From: Ktedonosporobacter rubrisoli | GTDB taxonomy: Bacteria > Chloroflexota > Ktedonobacteria > Ktedonobacterales > Ktedonobacteraceae | Direction: 5' to 3' | Assembly: GCF_004208415.1 (NCBI RefSeq) | Contig: NZ_CP035758.1 | Span: forward strand, 4,712,001 to 4,776,000 | DNA: 64,000 nucleotides | Shown here: in pieces, positions 8,226 through 16,113 of the stretch | Position numbering within the stretch: the stretch's first letter is position 1 | Layout: each line of letters begins with the position of its first letter | Notes under the pieces: model-generated | The model's input: only the letters and a program-made list of their open reading frames with translations | Databases searched by the model: none | Told to the model about the DNA's origin: nothing | Translations under genes and position numbers: made by a program

Positions 8226-9149
8226 ATGAGCCAGTTTAAGCTATTGTTACAAGTCACCCGAGCCCGCACATTGCCTGTAATGGCAGCGCCGGTCATTCTT
8301 GGCTCCGCGCTCGCCTGGCAAGATGGAGCCTCTTTCAACTGGGGCCTTTTTCTTCTCGCCCTCATCGGCTCCCTGGCGGCTCACCTGGCCGCTAATGTTA
8401 CTAACGATGTCTATGACTTTACTAAGGGCACCGATCAGACAGCGCTCCAGATGACAACAGAAAATGAGACCTTTGTTACCGGCTCTCGGCACCTTATGCA
8501 AGGCACATACTCGCTCAAGTTTTATCGAGGGCTCGCTCTTATCCTTTTCGTCATAGCGCTACTCTCTGGCCTCGCCCTGACCATTTTTCGCCCCTGGTCC
8601 CTGGCCTTTGCCCTTATCGGCTTTCTGCTGGCCTTCTTCTACGTCGCCCCACCTCTACGCCTGGCTTATATCGGGCGGGGCCTGGGCGAGCTCGACATTT
8701 TCCTCTCCTTTGGCCTTTTGCCTCTCCTGGGAGCCTATTACGTCCAGGCAAATACCATCACCCTCAATGCTCTCATCGCGGCAATCCCTATCGGCCTGTA
8801 CACCATGACAGTACTCTATTTTCACCACTTTCTGCACTGGAGGGCAGATAAGGCCGTGGGCAAGACCACGCCGATCGTAGCCCTTGGCGAAGATAGAGCG
8901 CGCAAATTAGGCGCAATCTTTCTCCTTCTGATCGCTGTAACTATTATCATCACGGCCCTGCTAGGGATTTTCCCCTGGTATAGTGCGCTCGCGGCGCTGA
9001 CAGTTGCGCCAGTATTTCTAGTCCTACAGCAGGCAAGAGGAGACATCAAAAACTACCTGCGCTTGATGGCCAGCAATACGTTGGCCGACTGGCTGGCCGC
9101 CCTGATTATCTTACTTGCCATACTCATACGCGGGTTCTGGCACACCTGA
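8226..9149 (+). CDS. menA: UbiA-family prenyltransferase, MenA-like (1,4-dihydroxy-2-naphthoate polyprenyltransferase)
   Basis: The integral membrane protein has about eight or nine helices and both Asp-rich motifs of UbiA prenyltransferases: N60-D61-x2-D64 in NVTNDVYDFTKGTD and the second block HWRADKAVGKTTPIVALG. The order and the phrase KTTPIVALG fit the MenA branch, which prenylates DHNA in menaquinone synthesis. The other menaquinone genes are not in the window, so a different aromatic acceptor cannot be excluded. Start: the ATG at 8226 is chosen because the family N-terminus (FKLLLQVTRARTLPVMAAP) begins there and GGAAAG precedes it; an upstream in-frame ATG at 8172 would add 18 atypical residues. 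307 residues. A strong hairpin follows. Confidence 0.8.
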   Translation: MSQFKLLLQVTRARTLPVMAAPVILGSALAWQDGASFNWGLFLLALIGSLAAHLAANVTNDVYDFTKGTDQTALQMTTENETFVTGSRHLMQGTYSLKFYRGLALILFVIALLSGLALTIFRPWSLAFALIGFLLAFFYVAPPLRLAYIGRGLGELDIFLSFGLLPLLGAYYVQANTITLNALIAAIPIGLYTMTVLYFHHFLHWRADKAVGKTTPIVALGEDRARKLGAIFLLLIAVTIIITALLGIFPWYSALAALTVAPVFLVLQQARGDIKNYLRLMASNTLADWLAALIILLAILIRGFWHT

Positions 9150-9168
9150 GATTTATCTCCATAGATGT

Positions 9169-9205
9169 AAGGACGGAAAACGCGCTTGTTCGGTTTTCCG
9201 TCCTT
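9169..9205. terminator. Bidirectional hairpin terminator
   Basis: A perfect 13-bp stem, AAGGACGGAAAAC at 9169-9181 and GTTTTCCGTCCTT at 9193-9205, separates convergent genes ending at 9149 (+) and 9249 (-). Confidence 0.75.
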
Positions 9206-9248
9206 CGCAGAGTTCGCTATATTAAATTTTCGCTATCTTTAGGAGAGA

Positions 9249-10340
9249 TCAAGGGCGATAAACTGTGCGGTCATCATCAGCCTGGGCCGGCGGCCAGGAA
9301 GGCGGGAAAGACTGTTGGGATTGTTGCTGGCCCCACTGGGCTGGCGAAGGAAACTGTGGTTGCTGTGGTTGCTGCGGCTGCTGGCCCCACTGCGGTTGAC
9401 CAGGAAACTGCGGCTGCTGAGGCTGATTCCCTACTTGTGGCTGAGTTGGAAACTGTGGTTGCTGAGGCTGCTGTCCCCATTGGGCAGGTGAAGGCTGTTG
9501 CTGCTGGGATGGCTGCCCCCACTGCGGTTGGCCCATAAATTGCTGTGGCCCTGCTTGCTGGCCCCATTGGGCTTGCTGTTGCGGTTGGGAAGGTTGGCCC
9601 CATTGCGGCTGAGCCGTAAATTGCTGCGGCTGCTGTGCCTGCATAGGCTGTTGGGGTTGAGAAGCATTCTGCGCCTCGGCGGCAGCGTGTTCGGCACGGG
9701 CCTTGCGATCATTGCGTACATGGCGCCAGATATAGAGCGCAATCAGAATGACCAGCCCGATAATTACAAACACGTCGAGGCCATGGAAGACCGAACTGAG
9801 GGCCTCTAGATTATGGCCAAGGATTGTACCAACGTATGCCAGAGCGAAACAAAAAGGGAAGGAGCCAAGAAACGAATAGATGCAGAATTTGGCAAAAGGC
9901 ATTTTTGAAATGCCGGCCGGCAAAGAGATATAGGTACGCACGACAGGAAGAAAGCGAGAGAAAAAGGCAGTAGGGCTACCCCAGCGTTGAAAGAATTTAT
10001 CTGCCAGGTCCGCATCATGCTGCGAAATAAGTACATAGCGTCCATATTTCAACATGAGAGGACGACCACCTTTATAGCCAATACCGTAGGCAGCCATTGA
10101 ACCAACCAAACATCCGATCGCGCCAGAGAGAGCAACCAGCACTAAGGCAAGTATAGGATTGATGCCCGGCAATAGCTTACCGTTGGCTATCATAATACCG
10201 GCCAGAGGCATTACAATTTCACTAGGTAAAGGAATACAACAGCTTTCAATAGCCATAGCGAGCACAATACCTAACAAACCAGTCGAAACATACAGATTTG
10301 TAATAAAAGTCGTTAATATATCAGTTATGTTTGCTAACAA
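9249..10340 (-). CDS. DedA/VTT-family membrane protein with Gln/Pro-rich repeat tail
   Basis: Residues 1-215 are a normal DedA protein: helices with IESCCIPLPSEIVMPLAG, YGIGYKGGRPLMLKYGRY and the signature FFSRFLPVVRTYISLPAGI (conserved Arg pair for transport). DedA proteins are proton-coupled lipid or undecaprenyl-phosphate carriers. Residues from about 216 to 363 are foreign to the family: a hydrophilic tail with repeated QPQWGQP/PAQWGQQPQQ units and almost no charge until the end (ADDDRTVYRP). The tail follows the last helix and a basic stretch (WRHVRNDRKARAE), so it is predicted cytoplasmic and disordered. The biased codons produce several spurious frames on the other strand. Start: ATG at 10340. 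Confidence 0.88.
   Translation of the reverse strand: MLANITDILTTFITNLYVSTGLLGIVLAMAIESCCIPLPSEIVMPLAGIMIANGKLLPGINPILALVLVALSGAIGCLVGSMAAYGIGYKGGRPLMLKYGRYVLISQHDADLADKFFQRWGSPTAFFSRFLPVVRTYISLPAGISKMPFAKFCIYSFLGSFPFCFALAYVGTILGHNLEALSSVFHGLDVFVIIGLVILIALYIWRHVRNDRKARAEHAAAEAQNASQPQQPMQAQQPQQFTAQPQWGQPSQPQQQAQWGQQAGPQQFMGQPQWGQPSQQQQPSPAQWGQQPQQPQFPTQPQVGNQPQQPQFPGQPQWGQQPQQPQQPQFPSPAQWGQQQSQQSFPPSWPPAQADDDRTVYRP
9285..9690 (-). repeat. Coding repeat array for Gln/Pro/Trp units (QPQWGQ-type)
   Basis: The part of the DedA gene coding for its tail consists of imperfect tandem units coding for QPQWGQPSQP, PAQWGQQPQQPQF and similar. Unit length varies (about 12-20 residues). It is an in-frame low-complexity expansion rather than a mobile repeat. 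Confidence 0.7.
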
Positions 10341-10441
10341 GAAACTAGCCTCCTTCGCATGCCTACGTTTTGGCCAATACTAGCATATTTTACGTAAAGA
10401 GGCTAGGATCACTAGTACAAAAAATGATATCCTGTTAGCTC

Positions 10442-11644
10442 CTATTCCTGCTGCCCAAGATAACGGGAGGAGCGCCGCACAATCGGCTCATCATACTGTT
10501 GGGGCAGTTCTTCAGGCAAAGCATCATCATCATACACATACGAGGCACGACGCTGCTGGGATCGCGTAGGATGTTCAGTCGTAATATCTGAATTCATAGA
10601 TTGCCCGCGTATACGAGATCGGCGTGCTAATTGGCCGGAGCGTGTAGGAGGCAAAACTCTTTGGACTGGCTCGGTCTGGGGGTAACTTTCAAGCTGCTCT
10701 GTAAAGGGCTCATCATCCTGGGCATACCAATTGGCCGCATCTTCATCCTCCCGCGGGAAGGAGCTTTGAGCCCGTGGCGGCAGCGGATCAGCCTCAACAG
10801 TGCGCCGCGAACGAGGACGACGCATTGGAGGCGCTGGCTGCGGTAAATAGCGAGACGAGCGTTGTAGAGAACGACCCTCTCGCTGCTCAGCGATTTGCCG
10901 TAAACGAGCAGAGATCGAGCGTCGCGGAAAGTTTGTGGGCTCAAACTCAACATCTTCTTCCACATACTGCTGAGCGGCTTCCAGGCGGGCCAGGCGAAGA
11001 GCATTAGCTTGCTGCAGTCCGCGCAAGGAGCCCGAGCGGCTACGTGGCGTAGTGGGCTCATAGCCCAAAAAACCCGGATAGCTCAGAGGTCGAGAAGAAG
11101 ACCGTCTGCTACTGGCATCTTTACCACGCGCTACAGGGAGATTCCGCGATTGTCGTCTCACTGGCAGTGCATACGAATTGCGCTGCACAGCTGGCAAGCG
11201 CGGTTGCTGACGGGCAGGCAGAAAACGTCGCGGGGAAGGATCGGGTAAGCCATGCATGGCCTGCTCCTCAAAATAAGCGGCCTCTTCAATCTGTGCATAC
11301 TCCTCCTCGTCCTCCTCAAGCATATCAACCTCTACCTCATACTCGCGCCTTACCATCCTGCTTGGAACTTGTGGATAGTCATAGACCTGAGCGAGCGAAA
11401 CTGCTTCCTCCTCCTCTTGCACATCGCTTTGCAAACTTTCATCATGGCGACGAGCTAGATAGGAGAAGAGAGTTAAAGAGATGGGAATACTGAGAAGTAG
11501 AGCAGCCAACCCCCCGATCAACCCACCAAGCACCCACGAATTGAGAGTATTACCGTACCAAAGAACTACTGCGGCACCTGCAATGAGCACAAGTGCTGCG
11601 GCAACAGCCTTCATAACAGCAGTGCGTCCTTTCTGAGCTTCCAC
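10442..11644 (-). CDS. Two-helix membrane protein with long Arg/Gln-rich disordered tail
   Basis: I do not recognise a family. The 400-residue protein begins MEAQKGRTAVMKAVAAALVL with helices at about 12-32 and 37-60 (GGLIGGLAALLLSIPISLTL), then a hydrophilic tail of about 340 residues. The tail first has an acidic patch (MLEEDEEEYAQIEEAAYFEE, near 108-127) and then many Arg-rich pieces such as RSSSRPLSYP, RRSISARLR and RRPRSRRTV, ending RRSSRYLGQQE. Net charge is strongly basic and no globular domain is evident. It may bind nucleic acid or an acidic surface at the membrane, but this is a guess. It lies between DedA (101 bases downstream on the same strand) and lexA. Start: ATG at 11644. Confidence 0.7.
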   Translation of the reverse strand: MEAQKGRTAVMKAVAAALVLIAGAAVVLWYGNTLNSWVLGGLIGGLAALLLSIPISLTLFSYLARRHDESLQSDVQEEEEAVSLAQVYDYPQVPSRMVRREYEVEVDMLEEDEEEYAQIEEAAYFEEQAMHGLPDPSPRRFLPARQQPRLPAVQRNSYALPVRRQSRNLPVARGKDASSRRSSSRPLSYPGFLGYEPTTPRSRSGSLRGLQQANALRLARLEAAQQYVEEDVEFEPTNFPRRSISARLRQIAEQREGRSLQRSSRYLPQPAPPMRRPRSRRTVEADPLPPRAQSSFPREDEDAANWYAQDDEPFTEQLESYPQTEPVQRVLPPTRSGQLARRSRIRGQSMNSDITTEHPTRSQQRRASYVYDDDALPEELPQQYDEPIVRRSSRYLGQQE

Positions 11645-11913
11645 GACGTACCAGGCCCTGGATATAAAATGATGCAGTAATCGAACAAAATGCTACAACA
11701 GGAGTATACCAAACTTAGAAGGGGAGCACAAGAGGAGGGCCCGAAGAATAAGCGTTAAAAAGGGCAAAATAGACACACGCGGCCCCATAGAGGCAGTCAA
11801 ACGGAACAGATTGCAGCATAAAACTACAGAATGTGCAAGCCAATACGAATTGACTGCCTTCTCAACGATATTAAAAAATCTTAATACAGGCAGGACCCGA
11901 TCATCATAGCGAA

Positions 11914-12555
11914 CTAGGCAGCATTACCATACTGTCTGAAGATAGCTACTACTTTTCCCTGGATTGACCACTCACGATCCCAGATACTCTTAGGGATCAA
12001 AATTGGCTCTAACTCCGAATTGGCGGGCTGCAAACGCACACGATCATGCTCTTTCTCCTGGAAAAAGCGCTTGAGCGTAGCGCTGCCGCTTACCCCTTCC
12101 TGCATATGCACAGCGACTACAATATCGCCATTCTGGCAGGTAGATTGAGGCTTGATCACTACATAGTCGCCGTCGCATATATGGTCTTCAATCATGGAAC
12201 GGCCTTTAACGATCAGGGCGTACGCATTTTCCGCATCGGTCAGATCGCGGCCGATATCGATGGACTGAGCAGAATCAGTGAAGATATCTAGCGGCTCTCC
12301 AGCGGCAATACTACCAATAACGGGAATTCCAGTGGAAGGCTTAGTGAGCTTAATGCCTCGGCTTTTCTTGGGCTGGCGGGAAATATAGCCCTTCTTCTCA
12401 AGCATAGTGAGATGATAGTCTACATGGCCCGTACTAGCGATCTGCATCTCACGGCCAATCTCCCGATTCGTCGGAGGCATGCCCTCCTTTTTCATATAAT
12501 TTACAATGAACTCATACATCTTGCGCTGTATTTCGCTGGCTTGCTCCAATGCCAT
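11914..12555 (-). CDS. lexA: LexA repressor (SOS response)
   Basis: The 213-residue protein has an N-terminal winged helix (EFIVNYMKKEGMPPTNREIG, HVDYHLTMLEKKGYI) and a C-terminal S24 self-cleaving domain. Visible are the scissile bond Ala85-Gly86 (SIAAGEP), nucleophile Ser120 (VKGRSMIE) and the general base Lys162 (ATLKRF). It represses DNA-damage genes until RecA-stimulated autocleavage. The usual acidic residue just before Ser is Arg here (GRSM instead of GDSM). Start: the ATG at 12555 is preceded by AGGAAG at a good distance and begins at the family N-terminus; an upstream in-frame ATG at 12624 would add 23 unlikely residues. A GAAC-N4-ATTC sequence upstream may be its own operator. Confidence 0.95.
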   Translation of the reverse strand: MALEQASEIQRKMYEFIVNYMKKEGMPPTNREIGREMQIASTGHVDYHLTMLEKKGYISRQPKKSRGIKLTKPSTGIPVIGSIAAGEPLDIFTDSAQSIDIGRDLTDAENAYALIVKGRSMIEDHICDGDYVVIKPQSTCQNGDIVVAVHMQEGVSGSATLKRFFQEKEHDRVRLQPANSELEPILIPKSIWDREWSIQGKVVAIFRQYGNAA

Positions 12556-13126
12556 AACTCGTCTTCCTGCCTTTCTTAACAGTTTTGCAAGCTTGCCCCA
12601 CCAGTCCAAAACTAGAACGGCCATTCAAGGAGATGATACCACAACAGCATGGGCAATACAAGCCTTTTCTGGAACGGATTTCCAAATTCTTAACAGCTTT
12701 TCCAGTTATCGGCTCAGCCAGCTTTCTAAGCATTTCCATTCTCAAATTGTTCTACCACTGGGGCAGCGAGGAGACGAATAAATTGGAGAGCCGCTAGCTT
12801 GCTCGCAATGCCGCCTCTCAGCGCCAGTTCAGGCACATATATCACGGGCCAAATGCCCTCTACAGGCCCACTTTCGCGAGGTAGAGATCCTGGTAAAGCA
12901 GCGTTATCTACTTGCGACAACGATACGCCTTTGCTATACTTCTCTGAGAGGGTGAATCAATGATGTCAGGGCCTTATCTCAAAAGCACAATGGGCTTGTG
13001 GCCTGCCAGGAGCTCACTTGAGACGCCACTTTTTGAGATGATTTGCGCCTGACGATTGGATAGGTGTACAATAGAGGCGTTAGATATTCGACGGACATCG
13101 GCACGAAAGAGAGAGTCAGAATAACT
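12556..13126. other. 571-base divergent intergenic region
   Basis: It lies between divergent lexA and the nuclease-family gene, so it must hold both promoters. Apart from the SOS-box-like sequence at 12615-12626 I see no RNA gene and no credible coding frame; the short frames here lack ribosome binding sites and domains. Confidence 0.4.
12615..12626. promoter_or_regulatory. Possible LexA operator (SOS-box-like)
   Basis: The sequence GAAC-GGCC-ATTC matches the Gram-positive SOS consensus GAAC-N4-GTTC at seven of eight fixed positions and lies 60 bases upstream of the lexA start. Autoregulation of lexA is the rule. The binding consensus of this lineage is not known from the window. Confidence 0.35.
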
Positions 13127-13654
13127 ATGGTAGAGATGACAGTTGAGAGCGTGCGAATAAATCTGGCCACGCAACAGCGAGTGGTCATCTTGAAAGCTAC
13201 GAAGCAAGAACGCTATCTTTTTATCTGGATAGCGCATGCAGAGGCATATGCTATTGCCGTCGAACTTCAAGGAACAACCTCACCCCGACCACTCACTCAC
13301 GACTTGCTCAAGAACGTTATTAACGAATTGGGCGCAAAGTTAGTCAATATCGTGATCTCAGATTTAATCGACGAGATTTTCTACGCTCGCCTCATACTGG
13401 ATGTCGCAGGTAGGCATGTCGAAATTGACTCACGTCCCAGCGATGCCATCGCGCTTGCTGTTCGCACCAGGACGCCCATCTTCGTTGAAGAGAGTGTACT
13501 GGACCGCGCTGGCGTTGCCCTGGAACCAAACGAGGAGCCTCAGCGACCAGTTACGAAGCCCGAGCCTAAATTAGAGCCCGAAAAAGATAACCTTGAGGCT
13601 TATCGCGACTTTATCAACAGCCTGGATGTGCTGGATGAGTTTGGCAAAGATTAA
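13127..13654 (+). CDS. Bifunctional nuclease family protein (BFN, DUF151)
   Basis: The 175-residue protein carries the DUF151 core: FIWIAHAEAYAIAVELQG, then RPLTHDLLKNVINELGAKL, then HVEIDSRPSDAIALAVRTRT with PIFVEESVLDRAGV. This family includes plant and bacterial proteins reported to have DNase/RNase activity. A charged Pro/Glu/Lys-rich tail (about 140-175) follows, which is common in this family. Start: ATG at 13127 (MVEMTVESV) fits the usual family N-terminus; a GTG at 13064 would add 21 residues. The gene is convergent with the YggT-like gene 44 bases away. Confidence 0.82.
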   Translation: MVEMTVESVRINLATQQRVVILKATKQERYLFIWIAHAEAYAIAVELQGTTSPRPLTHDLLKNVINELGAKLVNIVISDLIDEIFYARLILDVAGRHVEIDSRPSDAIALAVRTRTPIFVEESVLDRAGVALEPNEEPQRPVTKPEPKLEPEKDNLEAYRDFINSLDVLDEFGKD

Positions 13655-13698
13655 TTTCTTCCTTCTCCAGTATTTAACAGGCTGCTGCTTAAAGCCTC

Positions 13699-14316
13699 TC
13701 ATGAGCGTATTTGGAAGCATATCTTTAAGAGGCGCACCAGTATACGAGAGAGCAGAGCATAGGCGATTATCGCGAACAATGTATATACCTCTATACCAAG
13801 ACTAAACGATAAGTGTAGCTGGTTTATCAGTAGAATTAGAGGCTGTACAAACAGGCTGCTCAGTACGTATACGAGGCTTACCCAGAACTCGCGATCGGAG
13901 ATGCTTAAAATTTTGAGTATCAGGCGCGTGACAAGCAACAATTGTACGACGACAAAAAAGAGTCCTACCAGGGTGGGAATGTAGCGATAACGAGCTCGCG
14001 ACGAGCTGAATGGCTGAGCAGCTCTATTCCCGCTGGGAGGGCGCCCATTCCTCCCTTTATGCACCTCTGACTGTGGCGGAAAATACTGATATGCTCCACC
14101 AGCGCCAGGAGTATAAGGTGGCAGAGAGATGCGCTGCATAGGTTGCCCGGGAAATGGCTGCGGCATCGGCATTGCCACGTTGCCCGCCGGCCCTCCATCA
14201 TAAGGCACAGTTGGTAAAAAAGACGATACTACGGAATCGAGCAAGGGCTCTGTCGGCTGATCGTGCTCATCTATCTCTCTTGAATCGTCCTTATGTAGTT
14301 TTTGTTTTCCTAACAT
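13699..14316 (-). CDS. YggT-family membrane protein with Pro-rich N-terminal region
   Basis: Residues about 1-108 are hydrophilic and Pro/Gly/Gln-rich (for example MPMPQPFPGQPMQRISLPPY) without a recognisable fold. Residues about 110-205 hold helices LVGLFFVVVQLLLVTRLILK and YALLSRILVRLLKICF with a middle segment VYVLSSLFVQPLILLINQ, the YggT pattern (small membrane protein linked to cell division or osmotic adaptation in other bacteria). It lies 71 bases downstream of lysA on the same strand and could be co-transcribed. Start: ATG at 14316, preceded by CACGGAGAAC. YggT identity is moderate, from pattern only. Confidence 0.62.
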   Translation of the reverse strand: MLGKQKLHKDDSREIDEHDQPTEPLLDSVVSSFLPTVPYDGGPAGNVAMPMPQPFPGQPMQRISLPPYTPGAGGAYQYFPPQSEVHKGRNGRPPSGNRAAQPFSSSRARYRYIPTLVGLFFVVVQLLLVTRLILKILSISDREFWVSLVYVLSSLFVQPLILLINQLHLSFSLGIEVYTLFAIIAYALLSRILVRLLKICFQIRS

Positions 14317-14387
14317 GATTGTTCTCCGTGTTAAAACAATCAGCTATCCTACAGGCTACATCTCTCCACAATACACTTCTAGCACAA

Positions 14388-15731
14388 TTAATAACGGGCC
14401 AGTATATCCTCGTATGTTTCCCGACGTTCCATTACCTGTACCTGTTGTTTATCCACAAGTATTACGGCTGGACGAGGGACAAGGTTATAATTACTGGCCA
14501 TGGGTAAACAATAAGCGCCACTTGTAGGTAAGAGCAATAGTTCGCCCTCCTGCATACGCGGCAGGGCAACATTCTCAATCAGCATATCGCCCGACTCACA
14601 GTAGCGCCCAGAAACGCAGACAGATTCTTCAGCTTCGCGGGAGACCGCAGCAACGGACAGAGCAGTATAGTGCGCTCCATATAATGCAGGTCGAATATTA
14701 TCAGCCATCCCGCCATCGACAAACAGATAGGTTATCCCGCCCGGCGTAACTTTGCGAGCGCCGACGCGGTAGACTGCAACTCCAGCCCTGGCAATAATTG
14801 AGCGCCCCGGCTCAACGATTAAGGTAGGAGCCGGCAGGGAGGCCTCAATCGAAGCCAGGCTGCGTTCCATGGCCTGTTGGCAGGCTTGCGCCAGTAACTC
14901 AACACTCGGTGCCGCCTCTCCCTCTGGAGTGTCTACGGCCCAGCCACCGCCAGGACTGATCTCTTCTGGCCACCAGTGCAGCGAGGTATACATCTGGACG
15001 GCCAGAGCAAGCAGGCGCTCCAGAGCTTCTTGATAAGGGCGCACTTCGCGCAGCATCGTACCTGTATGTGCATGGAGCCCTCGTAAATGCAGTATTCCCT
15101 CGCGCACAATACATTCTATGGCTGCCTGGGCCTCTCCATTGCCAAGCGGGAAGCCAAATTTAGAGGATGCATGCCCGGTCTGCAAATAGCGATGAGTATC
15201 TGTCTCCACCTCGGGGGCAACACGCAGCAGTACGCCCGGCCTTTGTCCGCTCTCCTGGGCAATGCGTGTCAGGCGCTCTAGCTCATGCCAATTGTCAAGC
15301 ACAATGCGCCCCACTCCCAGTTGTAACGCCAGGCGTAATTCAGCCTCCGATTTATTGTTGCCATGAAAAGATATAGCTTCCATGGGAAAGCCTACCCGTT
15401 TGGCTACCAGTAGCTCTCCTCCGGATACTACATCCAACCCCAGGCCTTGCTCGGCTACAAGTTGAGCGATTAGTGGCGATATATAGGCTTTAGAAGCATA
15501 GAGAATATGGACGGGAGAAGCGTGATACTGTTCTTGAAAAGCTTGCCGGTAGCGCTGGCAGGCACGGGTAATTGTAGCGCGATCAAAAATATAGAGTGGC
15601 GTGCCATAGCGCTCGGCCAGTTCAGTTATAGCATGTTCGGCTATATGAAGTGTATTATCAGCTGCGACCTCCATACTATCAGGCAATAAACGAGCGAGAT
15701 GTGGCGCTATTTGAGTAGACATGCGTTTCAT
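14388..15731 (-). CDS. lysA: Diaminopimelate decarboxylase
   Basis: This fold-type III PLP enzyme makes L-lysine from meso-diaminopimelate. Visible residues: PLP lysine Lys81 in YASKAY, HAHTGT at 220-225, the phosphate-binding glycine run ISPGGGW (258-264), EPGR at 307-310 and the catalytic Cys378 in RYCESGD from the second subunit. CESGD together with EPGR points to DAP rather than ornithine or arginine decarboxylase. Length (447) is normal. HAHTG replaces the common HxHIGS, a mild change. No other lysine genes are adjacent. Start: ATG at 15731; an in-frame ATG three codons later is also possible. The YggT-like gene follows. Confidence 0.93.
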   Translation of the reverse strand: MKRMSTQIAPHLARLLPDSMEVAADNTLHIAEHAITELAERYGTPLYIFDRATITRACQRYRQAFQEQYHASPVHILYASKAYISPLIAQLVAEQGLGLDVVSGGELLVAKRVGFPMEAISFHGNNKSEAELRLALQLGVGRIVLDNWHELERLTRIAQESGQRPGVLLRVAPEVETDTHRYLQTGHASSKFGFPLGNGEAQAAIECIVREGILHLRGLHAHTGTMLREVRPYQEALERLLALAVQMYTSLHWWPEEISPGGGWAVDTPEGEAAPSVELLAQACQQAMERSLASIEASLPAPTLIVEPGRSIIARAGVAVYRVGARKVTPGGITYLFVDGGMADNIRPALYGAHYTALSVAAVSREAEESVCVSGRYCESGDMLIENVALPRMQEGELLLLPTSGAYCLPMASNYNLVPRPAVILVDKQQVQVMERRETYEDILARY

Positions 15732-16113
15732 TCCTTTACCTTAAGATATTTGCAAGCTTTATTTACGGCTGTACTTGCGGCAGCATGGCAATCTCTTGCT
15801 AGCATATAATAGTAGAATTCAACGGTATCGGCACGTCTCTGCTAAAGATAACTGGCGCAATTTTCTCTGCAGAGCCATACCTCAGTAATTATTTTTCTAC
15901 TATATCATTACGTATGCTCTTTACTATGATTTTGCTCACGATCTTCCACTAAAAAAATTACAGCTCCCAGGACCAACCTCTAATCTGACGAAGCGGAAAG
16001 AGGCGAGGAAACGCAAGCAGGGCCGATAACATGCTACACAGTTAGTGGCTACTATGTTACAATAGGCCGGTAATGTAGTGATGCATAACTATTAAAGAAG
16101 GTTTTTCAAACTC
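15732..16113. other. 382-base divergent intergenic region
   Basis: The region separates lysA and gltX and must hold both promoters; one plausible gltX promoter is listed separately. I looked for a T-box leader core (AGGGTGG...) and do not see one. No coding frame is credible. Confidence 0.4.
16035..16063 (+). promoter_or_regulatory. Possible gltX promoter
   Basis: TACACA (16035-16040), a 17-base spacer and TACAAT (16058-16063) lie 50 bases upstream of the gltX start. The -35 matches consensus at four of six positions, the -10 at five of six. Confidence 0.4.

Noticed and set aside
15732..16113. T-box leader before gltX
   Set aside because: The T-box core and specifier stem are not seen.
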